A DNA stretch of 64,000 nt from Methanosarcina barkeri str. Wiesmoor. GTDB lineage: Archaea > Halobacteriota > Methanosarcinia > Methanosarcinales > Methanosarcinaceae. Below are positions 8,659 through 16,814 of the stretch, piece after piece. The stretch's first letter is position 1. Every line of letters starts with the position of its first letter. The stretch covers positions 1,736,001 through 1,800,000 of the forward strand of contig NZ_CP009526.1 in NCBI RefSeq assembly GCF_000969985.1, in the 5' to 3' direction. The notes beneath the pieces were generated by a model. It had not been told where the DNA came from. It was given only the letters and a program-made list of their open reading frames with translations, and did no database searches. A program made the translations under genes and the position numbers.

Positions 8659-8692
8659 ATCAGAAGAACGCGGAAAATGGAGTCTGTGTTCC

Positions 8693-10084
8693 ATGAAACC
8701 GGGAAAAATTTTAAAAATTGCTTTTAGTATGGTCAAAGCCAATAAGCTGAGAAGCTGGCTGACTATAATAGGGATAATAATCGGTATTGCCTCGGTAATG
8801 GCGATTGTCACTACAGGGGAATATTTCGAGAAAGAGGTAACTGAAACTCTGGAAGGTTTCGGGGGTGATATCATCACAATCGTAGCCTCAACTCCCTTCC
8901 AGGTAACCGACGAAGAATTCGTAGTGGCGAGTTCAGAAGATACAGACGGAAGTTCAGATGTTTCGGGAGATAATTTCGAGACAAATACCGAGACCGAAGA
9001 AAATGAAGAGGAAACTCAGGACAGTACATCTAACTCTCTCGAGTTTGAGCAGGTGACGGAATCTCAACTCACAAATATGGATGTACTTACCCTGCGCCGC
9101 ATTCCAGCTATCGAATATATCAATGTCAATGTTGACAAAGACGCAGAAATGAATCTCGGGGGCGAGAGTACCCATGTATGGATAACAGGCGTGGATCCAG
9201 CTGTCTGGTCTAAAATCTCAAATAAAGATGTAGAGAAGGGCCGAATGTTGGAAACTGGAGATCGGAATGTTGTGGTTCTTTCAAATGAGCTCGCAAAGAA
9301 TACTTTCACGAGGGAGATCAGGCTTAACGAGATAATTCTATTGAATGGCAAGTCATACAGGGTAATTGGAATTCTGGCAACGGGTAGTGGACTTCTTGGA
9401 GGTCTTTCAGGACTTTTCGGTAGCAGTATCTATATGCCTTACCAGGATACATATTCCATTCCCAGTAATACGGATCTTTCTGAGACAGAAACGGATGATT
9501 ACAGTGCAGATGTCTACAGCACAATAGAGGTCAAACTCAAGAAAGATGCAGATTATGAAGCAGCCATTGAAGAGATCGAGCGCAAAATGAGGCTATCGAG
9601 AAGAGTTACTGAAGATACCCAGGACTTCTATGTGAATTCTCAAAAAGAAGTAATTGAGAGTACCAGAACGATGATTAACGGTCTTACTGCCTTCTTGGCG
9701 TTTATTGCAGGTATTTCTCTCCTTGTAGGTTCGACAGGAATCGCGAATACAATGTTTACGTCTGTCCTTGAGAAGACTAAGGAGATCGGAATCATGAAAG
9801 CCATAGGAGCAAAAAACCAGGATATAATGCTGATCTTTCTTTGCAATTCCGCAATGATCAGCCTTGTAGGAGGGATCATAGGTATTCTCATTGGCACAGT
9901 TGCAGTGCAGGCAGTTCTTTTCTTCATCTCTTTAAAAATGAATGCTCCCTTCGAATTTGCTCTCAGCTTTAAAGCTACCTTTATTTCGACCTTAGTTTCC
10001 ATAGTTGTGGGTCTGATTGCAGGTCTCGTGCCTGCAAAGAACGCCTCGGAACTGAAACCTGTAGATGCACTGAGGTATGAATAA
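8693..10084 (+). CDS. FtsX/MacB-like ABC transporter permease
   Basis: 463 residues from ATG 8693, preferred over 8642 because ggag lies 11 bases upstream and MKPGKILKIAFSMVKANKLR is the canonical MacB start. First TM is LTIIGIIIGIASVMAIVT, with the following extracellular MacB periplasmic-core-like region. That region contains an acidic low-complexity insert (about residues 75-120, many Glu, Asp, Ser and Thr). The C-terminal FtsX domain has three TMs, with the signature LEKTKEIGIMKAIGAKNQDI between them. It ends with AGLVPAKNASELKPVDALRYE, the classic MacB/LolE terminus. It works with the ATPase at 6258. The upstream gene ends at 8658, so the two are effectively contiguous and co-transcribed. 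Confidence 0.92.
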   Translation: MKPGKILKIAFSMVKANKLRSWLTIIGIIIGIASVMAIVTTGEYFEKEVTETLEGFGGDIITIVASTPFQVTDEEFVVASSEDTDGSSDVSGDNFETNTETEENEEETQDSTSNSLEFEQVTESQLTNMDVLTLRRIPAIEYINVNVDKDAEMNLGGESTHVWITGVDPAVWSKISNKDVEKGRMLETGDRNVVVLSNELAKNTFTREIRLNEIILLNGKSYRVIGILATGSGLLGGLSGLFGSSIYMPYQDTYSIPSNTDLSETETDDYSADVYSTIEVKLKKDADYEAAIEEIERKMRLSRRVTEDTQDFYVNSQKEVIESTRTMINGLTAFLAFIAGISLLVGSTGIANTMFTSVLEKTKEIGIMKAIGAKNQDIMLIFLCNSAMISLVGGIIGILIGTVAVQAVLFFISLKMNAPFEFALSFKATFISTLVSIVVGLIAGLVPAKNASELKPVDALRYE

Positions 10085-10132
10085 TCAGTTAGAAAGAAGA
10101 ATGTCTTACTGGAGATCATTTAACCTGAAAGG

Positions 10133-10262
10133 ATTGTCTTAGAAAGGAAGTGAGGAATAGAAAGAATTGTCTTAGAAAGGAAGTGAGGAATAGAAAGAAT
10201 TGTCTTAGAAAGGAAGTGAGGAATAGAAAGAATTGTCTTAGAAAGGAAGTGAGGAATAGAGA
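10133..10262. repeat. 33-bp tandem repeat, about 4 units
   Basis: Unit beginning attgtcttagaaaggaagtg, with starts at 10133, 10166, 10199 and 10232. It lies between the permease and the PsiE-like gene. Confidence 0.95.
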
Positions 10263-10372
10263 AGGAGGTAATTAAAAATCAAAAAATATATTTATTGAAT
10301 AAATATGAAGAATTATATGAAAAACTATATATAGGGTCTAAAATATGAGAAGCAGTGGATATAGGAGATAAA

Positions 10373-10879
10373 ATGGATAGTATTAAACTATTTAAAAAGG
10401 TCACTGATAGTATCAGTATAATTTTTCTTTATATACTACTGCTAGCTTTAATTATGGGGATGGTAAAGACCTTACTGGATATCCGTCTCATTATTTTTGA
10501 GTCTCTCGAAAGTGGATTCAGTCACATGGTAACAAGTGTACTGACGGTTTTTATTGTTATTGACCTTTTCAAAGCTTTTGTTGATTACCAGGAGAATGAC
10601 AGGATCAGGCTTACGGATATCACAGATGCCACAATATTTATAGTCCTGCGTGAAATCGCTGTTGGCCTCTATTCAAAGGAATTCGGGTATGAATTTGTTT
10701 TAAGTCTGGCGGCTTTATTGTTTGTACTCAGTATAATGAGGGTGCTTGCTATCAAATATTCCCCAACAAAATCTCGGGTTCCTGGATCTTATAAAACTGC
10801 ACAGAGTGAAGGACAAACTGCAAAACAAGGCGTTAATGCCGTCTTAGATAAATGCAAAACTGTCTCTGAAAGCAATTAA
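10373..10879 (+). CDS. PsiE-family membrane protein
   Basis: 168 residues from ATG 10373, chosen because ggagataaa precedes it directly; a GTG six codons earlier is also in frame. Four hydrophobic segments lie near residues 15-35, 50-68, 85-100 and 108-130. The pattern VFIVIDLFKAFVDYQEND then RLTDITDATIFIVLREIAVG fits phosphate-starvation-inducible PsiE-like proteins. Biochemical function is unknown; phosphate control is not shown by this sequence. Stand-alone gene with a TATA-like stretch (actatatatagg) about 45 bases upstream. The C-terminal tail is polar and variable. Confidence 0.75.
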   Translation: MDSIKLFKKVTDSISIIFLYILLLALIMGMVKTLLDIRLIIFESLESGFSHMVTSVLTVFIVIDLFKAFVDYQENDRIRLTDITDATIFIVLREIAVGLYSKEFGYEFVLSLAALLFVLSIMRVLAIKYSPTKSRVPGSYKTAQSEGQTAKQGVNAVLDKCKTVSESN

Positions 10880-11245
10880 TTTCTTTTTGAAAGCATTTGA
10901 GCAGTTCTCCTCTGCTGTAATTTTCTTCTGTCTCTGGAAGATAGAAGAAAATATTATTTCTTTTTTGATCACACAGCTAAGGAAAAATTTGAAACAAATT
11001 TTAGCCTATGCAGATTCAGTAAAGTTAGCAAAGTTAATTGATTAATAAATTCATAAAGTTCTAGGGTTGGTAAGTTTGTGAAAAGTTGGTAAGTTTGTAA
11101 AAAGTTAGTAAGTTTATAAAGTCGATAAGTTACTAAAAAAGTTAACAAATTAGCAAAGCTAGTAAAGTTCGAAAAATGAAAATAAATAAAGGCTAATCCT
11201 GGAATAAAAAAGTTTTAAACTATTTCTTCAGTATAAGATGTTTAA
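10880..11245. other. AT-rich gap with degenerate repeats
   Basis: No gene seen. Around 11060-11130 there are loose repeats of the word agttggtaagtttgta. The promoter for the glycosylase gene probably lies near 11190-11225 (gttttaaactatttc). No ribosome site is obvious before 11246. Confidence 0.5.
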
Positions 11246-12010
11246 ATGAAAGATAGTGCTCAAAATTTCAGTACCGAAAAAACAGGGCTGAAGCCTGTTA
11301 TCAGGAAGATCTACGATTGTCTCTTTGACTCCTACGGCCCTCAGGGCTGGTGGCCTTTAACCGAACTTCGTGAAGCCGAGGGGACAAATCCTACAAAAAC
11401 CGGCTCTGTCCAGGGATATCATCCTGCTGACTATACCTATCCCCAAACCAGAAATCAGCGGTTTGAGATTATCTGTGGAGCCCTGCTTACGCAAAACACT
11501 AGCTGGATACAAGTTGAAAAAGCTCTTCTGAATCTTAAAGATCTCCTCAGCCTTAAACAGATAAACTCCTTTTCTCCTGAAACAATTATCTCCCTTGACA
11601 CGGAAATCCTGAAAGAAGCTATTAGGCCAGCAGGTTATTACAACCAGAAAGCAATGCGCCTGAAAAACCTTGCCTGCTGGTTTTTGGAACTTGAAAATCG
11701 AATCCCTGCACGTAAAGAGCTTCTTTCTTTAAAAGGCGTGGGCCCTGAAACTGCTGATTCGATTCTGCTTTATGCCTTCAAACAGCCTTCCTTTGTTGTT
11801 GATGCTTATACTAAAAGAATAGTAACAAACCTGGGCCTTGCTGATGAAAAGGCAGGTTACAATGAAATCAAAGCCCTGTTTGAAGAAAATTTGCCTGAAG
11901 ACACGACTGTTTACCAGGAGTATCATGCCCTGCTCGTGGAGCATGCCAAAAGATATTATCAGAAAAAAAGCATTCGGACTAATGATATTATACTAAAGCA
12001 CGTATTTTAG
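11246..12010 (+). CDS. Endonuclease III-like HhH-GPD DNA glycosylase (COG2231/MagIII-like)
   Basis: 254 residues. [20 protein letters not shown] is the opening helix of the HhH-GPD fold. The helix-hairpin-helix [17 protein letters not shown] is followed by VVDAYTKRI, whose Asp is the catalytic Asp of the superfamily. The Lys of bifunctional EndoIII (GVGRKTA) is Glu here, as expected for a monofunctional glycosylase such as the 3-methyladenine enzyme MagIII. The C-terminal four-Cys iron-sulfur loop of EndoIII is absent; the protein ends [19 protein letters not shown]. Role: base-excision repair of alkylated or damaged bases (inferred). The stop is TAG; read-through would add only two residues. 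Confidence 0.85.
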   Translation: MKDSAQNFSTEKTGLKPVIRKIYDCLFDSYGPQGWWPLTELREAEGTNPTKTGSVQGYHPADYTYPQTRNQRFEIICGALLTQNTSWIQVEKALLNLKDLLSLKQINSFSPETIISLDTEILKEAIRPAGYYNQKAMRLKNLACWFLELENRIPARKELLSLKGVGPETADSILLYAFKQPSFVVDAYTKRIVTNLGLADEKAGYNEIKALFEENLPEDTTVYQEYHALLVEHAKRYYQKKSIRTNDIILKHVF

Positions 12011-12253
12011 AAAATATAATATTATAATCACTAACCCTATTAAACATCACTTTTGAACAAAAATGAATGATCTTTAGATGCATTAGACTACGACGACATA
12101 TTATCTTCTGAGATTTTAAAAAAACATTCATATGACTCAAAAGACTTTTATCCTTCCCGGCTATGTTTTGCGGCCAGCCAACATCTTAACATTTAAACCT
12201 TTAAACTTATTGACATTCAAATGTTTTACATCATTATATAAAATAAAATAGAA

Positions 12254-12781
12254 ATGTTAAAATATGTTGCAACGTATTCACTTTTTATGGCACTATCTTA
12301 TATATTATATAATGAAATTTTGAGAATGCGAGACAGACAACTTGCTAAAGAAGATCGCGTGCTGACAGCGAAGATTTTAGTAAACAAGGTTCTATTGGGA
12401 TTTCTTAATGATTGGAAATCATATTCGACATCTGATCAATTCTGGGCAAATGAAGATGCTCAGTATATTGCATTTATAGGAATAGATAAGACACTCGAAT
12501 ATCATTTAGATCAGTTTGTTCTCGTTGCTACTGAAATTGGTTCTATTGGCATATTACCCGACGAGGTATCTAATAAACTAGTAGAGTTCGCAGCCAGGAT
12601 GCGACCGATGATAAGTCAGTCTAATATTGCTAATCACGAGACATGGGGCAGGGAATATCCTGATAGTCTTCCTAACAAGTTTGATGCTCTTTTGATTGAC
12701 ATCACTGATATGTTGCAAAATTTAGACGAATGTTGTGACACCACGAAGTTTGTGCTCGGCCCAGTTCCAGGGATATTTTGA
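12254..12781 (+). CDS. Hypothetical protein with N-terminal membrane anchor
   Basis: 175 residues; family not recognised. A short hydrophobic N-terminus (VATYSLFMALSYILYNEIL, residues 4-22) could be a TM anchor. It is followed by a mostly helical soluble part with several Trp and acidic residues (FLNDWKSYS, FWANEDAQYIAF, NHETWGREYPDSLPNKFD). A stretch of TATA-like DNA (catcattatataaaat) lies just upstream. It sits alone, next to an IS1634-type remnant, and could be accessory. Start ATG 12254 is the first in frame; no clear ribosome site. No function proposed. Confidence 0.55.
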   Translation: MLKYVATYSLFMALSYILYNEILRMRDRQLAKEDRVLTAKILVNKVLLGFLNDWKSYSTSDQFWANEDAQYIAFIGIDKTLEYHLDQFVLVATEIGSIGILPDEVSNKLVEFAARMRPMISQSNIANHETWGREYPDSLPNKFDALLIDITDMLQNLDECCDTTKFVLGPVPGIF

Positions 12782-12956
12782 GCAACGTGAATTTAAAAAT
12801 GTGAAGAAGAAAATCTTTATACAAATTAGTAGTTACTTCCATCTTCTTACTATAAACTCCAAGCGACTTTTGAGCTGTGGTAATATGTGAGTTCGTAGAA
12901 CCTATGCAATAAGTGGTATTTCCAAGAAAACTTGCACTCTGGTTTATCATTCGGTT

Positions 12957-13345
12957 TATATTACCTATATTCAGCAGGTAAAAGTAATTGTAGATAGATA
13001 TTTTCATATTTCTCTCTCCATTAGACTCAATATCTTCCAGTGAATCTCTTCCATATTCTGTATTTCTGACTTTATTTCCCTTTTTTCTGAGTTATAGGTT
13101 TTGTAATCCCTTGAAACTTGATAAATATCCATCTCATTGTTGGCCTTTTTGTTGGTTTCCCTTTTTGATCGGGAACTGTTTCATTTTCGTCCTCTTATTT
13201 TGTTCTAATTTTGTCCTCAATATTCATTCCGCAATTGAATAAATCATTAAGCAGAGAATCATTATCATTGTCAATGCTTCAATTCTTGACTTATTCTTAA
13301 GGTACACTTTCGATACGCTAAAGGCACCACTTTCCAAAAATATTT
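12957..13345 (-). pseudogene. IS1634-type transposase remnant (3' end)
   Basis: This stretch is clearly homologous to 47795-48170: shared runs include tcatatttctctc, attagactcaatatcttcca and caattgaataaatcattaag. There the minus strand encodes the C-terminal end of an IS1634-family DDE transposase (EALTMIMVLCLMIYSIAEW). Here the frame is broken and only the terminal part and IS end remain. The rest of the gap up to 13731 is AT-rich, with a 23-bp repeat near 13577-13640 (attataagaactaaaagata). Confidence 0.8.
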
Positions 13346-13576
13346 ATATTTATGGTTATAATTATTGGTATAAAAGTTTATTAAATTGAATTTAAACTGC
13401 TTTAAACAAATTTTTTTGCAAAATAAACGTTATTATATAGTATTATTGAAAAATAAGGAATTTTGTAGAAAATGGTGAAGTCTCAACTATATGCTTACCT
13501 GCCGAATTCAGGATAGATGATTGCAGTAGTCATTTTAACGTTAACCGGTTCCTTAACTGATGACGCGTGAAGTAGA

Positions 13577-13640
13577 ATTATAAGAACTAAAAGATAAGAT
13601 TATAAGAACTAAAAGATAAGATTATAACAATTAAAAAGCA
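13577..13640. repeat. 23-bp tandem repeat, about 2.7 units
   Basis: attataagaactaaaagata-type units repeated downstream of the TrmB-like gene. Confidence 0.7.
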
Positions 13641-13731
13641 GATTAATTAAATAAATAACTGATGTTACATTAAATAGCTTTTTTAAAATTTCACTTTTTT
13701 TCTACTTCTACTTCTTTCCGACTTTCATTTC

Positions 13732-14115
13732 TTAGACCCGTACTTTTAATTTGCGATAACTTCCTACAGAAAATCCGTTAGTTGTAGGGCTCAGAGCGTT
13801 AAGTTCATTTGCAGTCTCGCTTAGAGAAAGCATAAAGTCCGTCCTTATCCTGAAAATAAGCTTTTCAGGCTCTACGCAGCAAAAAAGTGTTGGTTCACCC
13901 TCAATTATCCGGACATAACCCTTCTTCTCCATTCCTCTGAGCGTTCCATAAACTTTAGATCTAGGGACTCCGGAACTTTCTGCAATTTCACTGGCTCGCG
14001 CTTGCTTAAGGCAGACAAGTACTGCGTAGATTTTAGCTTCGTTTCTGGTAAACCCCAGTTTTTGCAGATTTTCTATAATTTTACGAGTCACTTCCTTCTC
14101 CTCCTTTTCACCCAT
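13732..14115 (-). CDS. Short TrmB-family HTH regulator
   Basis: 127 residues. The N-terminal winged helix is typical of TrmB: LQKLGFTRNEAKIYAVLVCL, then ASEIAESSGVPRSKVYGTLRGMEKKGYVRIIEGEP, then FCCVEPEKL. It lacks the C-terminal sugar-binding domain of full TrmB (about 250 residues or more), ending soon after the wing with a short helix, so it is either a natural short form or a truncation. It starts 13 bases after the stop of the upstream MarR-type gene on the same strand, so the two are very likely co-transcribed. Targets unknown. Confidence 0.75.
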   Translation of the reverse strand: MGEKEEKEVTRKIIENLQKLGFTRNEAKIYAVLVCLKQARASEIAESSGVPRSKVYGTLRGMEKKGYVRIIEGEPTLFCCVEPEKLIFRIRTDFMLSLSETANELNALSPTTNGFSVGSYRKLKVRV

Positions 14116-14128
14116 ATTCCGATTAAAT

Positions 14129-14593
14129 TTATCGAATTTGTTGACTGACCGCCTTTCTTAAAATCCTCACCATCATCTCAAGACTCTGAACATAGTCCTC
14201 TATATCCTTCTCATCTACAAGCTTAAGCAACTCATCGAGAATCTGATTAGAATAGTTATAACACTCTAATCCTTTCTCAGTCAGCGAAACAAGCACTTTC
14301 CGTCGGTCTTCCGGGTCAGTTTTCCGAAATACTAACCCCTTTCTCTCCAGATCATCAACCATTCGAGTGAGGCTGCTTTTATCCATACCTGTATACCTCC
14401 CTATAGTTGAGGGCATGATCTCACCTTCCATACCTATGATCTTGATTACTACAGGCTGATTCTTGCTTAGATTCTTGAATTTGCTAATGATTTTCTTCTG
14501 AAAAGTCTGTTCAAAAATAAAATTGTCAAGAGCATCCCTTTCCATCATCAGAAGAATTATTTTCTTTAGCGTTACTTCATCCATTTTATTCAC
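14129..14593 (-). CDS. MarR-family transcriptional regulator
   Basis: 154 residues. Winged-helix core: IKIIGMEGEIMPSTIGRYTG, then MDKSSLTRMVDDLERKGLVF, then the wing RKTDPEDRRKVLVSLTEKG, which contains the DxRR motif of MarR proteins. A dimerisation helix follows (LDELLKLVDEKDIEDYVQSL). First gene of a likely two-gene operon with the short TrmB-type regulator. The upstream gap 14594-15060 is AT-rich and shared with the divergent RavA-like gene. It holds an AT-rich inverted word (tttttcaattat / ataattgaaaaatc near 14680-14712) that could be its operator. Confidence 0.88.
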   Translation of the reverse strand: MNKMDEVTLKKIILLMMERDALDNFIFEQTFQKKIISKFKNLSKNQPVVIKIIGMEGEIMPSTIGRYTGMDKSSLTRMVDDLERKGLVFRKTDPEDRRKVLVSLTEKGLECYNYSNQILDELLKLVDEKDIEDYVQSLEMMVRILRKAVSQQIR

Positions 14594-14677
14594 TGTTCCT
14601 CTTTACACCTGAGTTTGCAATCATAAGCATATTCTCAGGGAGTAATTTCCGAATATAATGAATTATAATAATATTGA

Positions 14678-14713
14678 TTTTTCAATTATACAAAATTAAA
14701 TAATTGAAAAATC
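14678..14713. promoter_or_regulatory. AT-rich inverted repeat upstream of marR-like gene
   Basis: gatttttcaattat followed by ataattgaaaaatc, separated by a few bases, forms a perfect 14-bp dyad. MarR proteins bind such palindromes; use as an operator is inference. Confidence 0.4.
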
Positions 14714-15063
14714 AACAGTTGATAAATCAACAATACTCTTAACATATTTAAGCTTCACGGTCCGCACATGAACAAAAAAATTGTAAAGTATAAAAACTGA
14801 TTGCCTTTGTTTTGCAAAAAAATCCAATTCTCTGTTCCTTTGAACTCAAAAAACTCGTTAACGAAAGGTCAATTAGAAGAAAAGGATTTAGGAACTTTTT
14901 AATATATAAAATAAAAAGTTATATGTCCAGAAACTAATTTTTCAGAAGGTCAGATAGAATTGAAAGGTTTAAAATAGAATCAGACTAAAGACTTAAAACC
15001 TGGCTGCAAATTGATTTTATTCTGATCTGTCTCACTATATACTCTTTACCTGGAGGCCTGTTC

Positions 15064-16596
15064 CTGAAAGAAAAGCTTCTTGAGATCAAATCCGTATTTA
15101 TGGCCTATTTTAAAGAGCGAGAAGCCGAGATCAACGGCTCACTCCTTGCCGTGCTGTCCGGAGAAAACATCCTTTTTCTTGGGCCGCCTGGAACGGCAAA
15201 AACCCAGCTTGCGAAAAATATCTGCCAGTCAATCGAAGGCGGAAATTTCTTCAATTATCTCCTGACAAGTTTTTCCACCCCTGAAGAACTATTTGGCCCC
15301 CTCTCCTTAAAAGCCCTGGAAGAAGACAAGTTCCGCCGGAAAATCGATGGCTGCCTCCCAACTGCGCATATCGCTTTGCTGGATGAAATTTTTAAAGCGA
15401 GCAGTGCGATCCTGAACAGCCTCCTGACTATCCTCAATGAGCACAAATACCATAATGGCAGAGAGCTTGTAGACGTACCTCTACTTTCGGTTTTCGGGGC
15501 ATCCAATGAGCTTCCTGACGAAAACGAGAGTCTTGAAGCTCTTTATGACCGCTTTTTATTCAGGTACAGGCTCTCCTACATTCAGGACGATGAGAATTTT
15601 CGGGACCTCCTTTTCAGGAGCCCTGAAGAATTCGAACCTGCTGCAACTCTCAGGGTTTCCGCAATATACGAACTCCGAGCACGCGCAAAGGACATGCCTG
15701 TTGACCCTGATGTTGAGGTCATTATAACTGAGCTTCGAAAAAGCCTTCAACTTCAGGAAATTGAAATCTCGGACCGGTGCTGGAAAAAAGTTATTCAGGT
15801 CTTGAAGGTTGCAGCTTGCAGCAGCGGATGCCCGACCGTGGACAGAACAATGGTACTCCTGCTTCAGCACATGCTCTGGAACCTGCCTGAAGAACGGGAA
15901 ACCATAAGAAAAACTGTCTTTGAGTTCGCAATTTCAGGTGGAATCAGCACGGAAAAACTGCGCCAGGAAGCCGAAGACCTCCAGGCTGCGGTAAGTATTG
16001 CCTTGAAAAACGAGCTTCCTGTAATAATTATATGCGACAGTTGCGGAGAAGAATTCCTGCTGAGGCAGGAAATCGAAAACCACCATATTTCCCATCCTAA
16101 TCACAGCTATACTCTTAAAATGGAAGGATCTTCAAGGATCTATCCCTATGGCAACCTTGTGAAAGAAATTGATTTGCTCCAGGCAGCCGCTGGAAAAGCG
16201 AACCAACTGTCACAGGCCCAAAAAGAAATTTTTGAAACTGAATTGGAAGCCCTGGCCGATCGTGTGGAACGCATAAAATACAGGCTTGAAGCAGAGCGAG
16301 AACTTCTCAAAAATCTGATGGATGCAAACATCTGGCTCTCGACGCTTGACAAAAACGAAGCTCTGCTACTTCACGATACCCGAAGTACCGAGCTATCCGA
16401 GCTCAACGACCTTATATCGAAAATCCGGTCAATGCTCGGACTGCAGAGCAGGCAGACAAGATCTGAACCTCAACCTGAACTCCAGCCTGCAAAAGAGGCA
16501 GGAAAAAGAGAGATGGAAAAAATTTCTGTATCTGATTCGGGAAGCAGTGTCAACAGTTTTATGAAAGGAATTGGTTCTCGATTCAAACTCAGATAA
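15064..16596 (+). CDS. RavA-like MoxR AAA+ ATPase with a C2H2 zinc-finger motif
   Basis: 498 residues from ATG 15100, but coding sequence clearly extends upstream (LKEKLLEIKSVF). The ribosome site tggagg at 15051-15056 is spaced for a CTG start at 15064, giving 510 residues. Numbered from ATG 15100: Walker A GPPGTAKT at 28-35; Walker B ALLDE at 92-96, followed by the MoxR run FKASSAILNSLLTILNE; sensor region LSVFGASNELPDE. In the C-terminal part, Cys312, Cys315, His328 and His332 with Phe319 and Ile325 form an exact C-x2-C-x12-H-x3-H finger, followed by a coiled coil. MoxR/RavA ATPases act as chaperones with VWA partners; the VWA gene is next downstream (16815). Likely an operon. Confidence 0.85.
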   Translation: MKEKLLEIKSVFMAYFKEREAEINGSLLAVLSGENILFLGPPGTAKTQLAKNICQSIEGGNFFNYLLTSFSTPEELFGPLSLKALEEDKFRRKIDGCLPTAHIALLDEIFKASSAILNSLLTILNEHKYHNGRELVDVPLLSVFGASNELPDENESLEALYDRFLFRYRLSYIQDDENFRDLLFRSPEEFEPAATLRVSAIYELRARAKDMPVDPDVEVIITELRKSLQLQEIEISDRCWKKVIQVLKVAACSSGCPTVDRTMVLLLQHMLWNLPEERETIRKTVFEFAISGGISTEKLRQEAEDLQAAVSIALKNELPVIIICDSCGEEFLLRQEIENHHISHPNHSYTLKMEGSSRIYPYGNLVKEIDLLQAAAGKANQLSQAQKEIFETELEALADRVERIKYRLEAERELLKNLMDANIWLSTLDKNEALLLHDTRSTELSELNDLISKIRSMLGLQSRQTRSEPQPELQPAKEAGKREMEKISVSDSGSSVNSFMKGIGSRFKLR

Positions 16597-16814
16597 AGAG
16601 CTCGGATCAGATAGTTTAAACCAAGTATTTCAAAAGATGTAGCTTTAAACCAGGTAGCTTTAAACTATAGTCACGAGGCTAATAATGCAACCGTCCAATG
16701 AAGTACAATGAAGTTTTTTGTTGCAACAATTACAGACGTGACTATAGGTAGCTTTAAACAAGGAAGTTCTAAACAAGGAAACGTTAAATCAGATAATCTT
16801 AATGAGGTTTTGAT
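16597..16814. repeat. Gap with repeated gtagctttaaac words
   Basis: The 218-bp gap between the ATPase and VWA genes contains several copies of gtagctttaaac-like words (near 16639, 16657 and 16748) and agatagtttaaac (16610). No separate gene is credible here. Confidence 0.5.
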
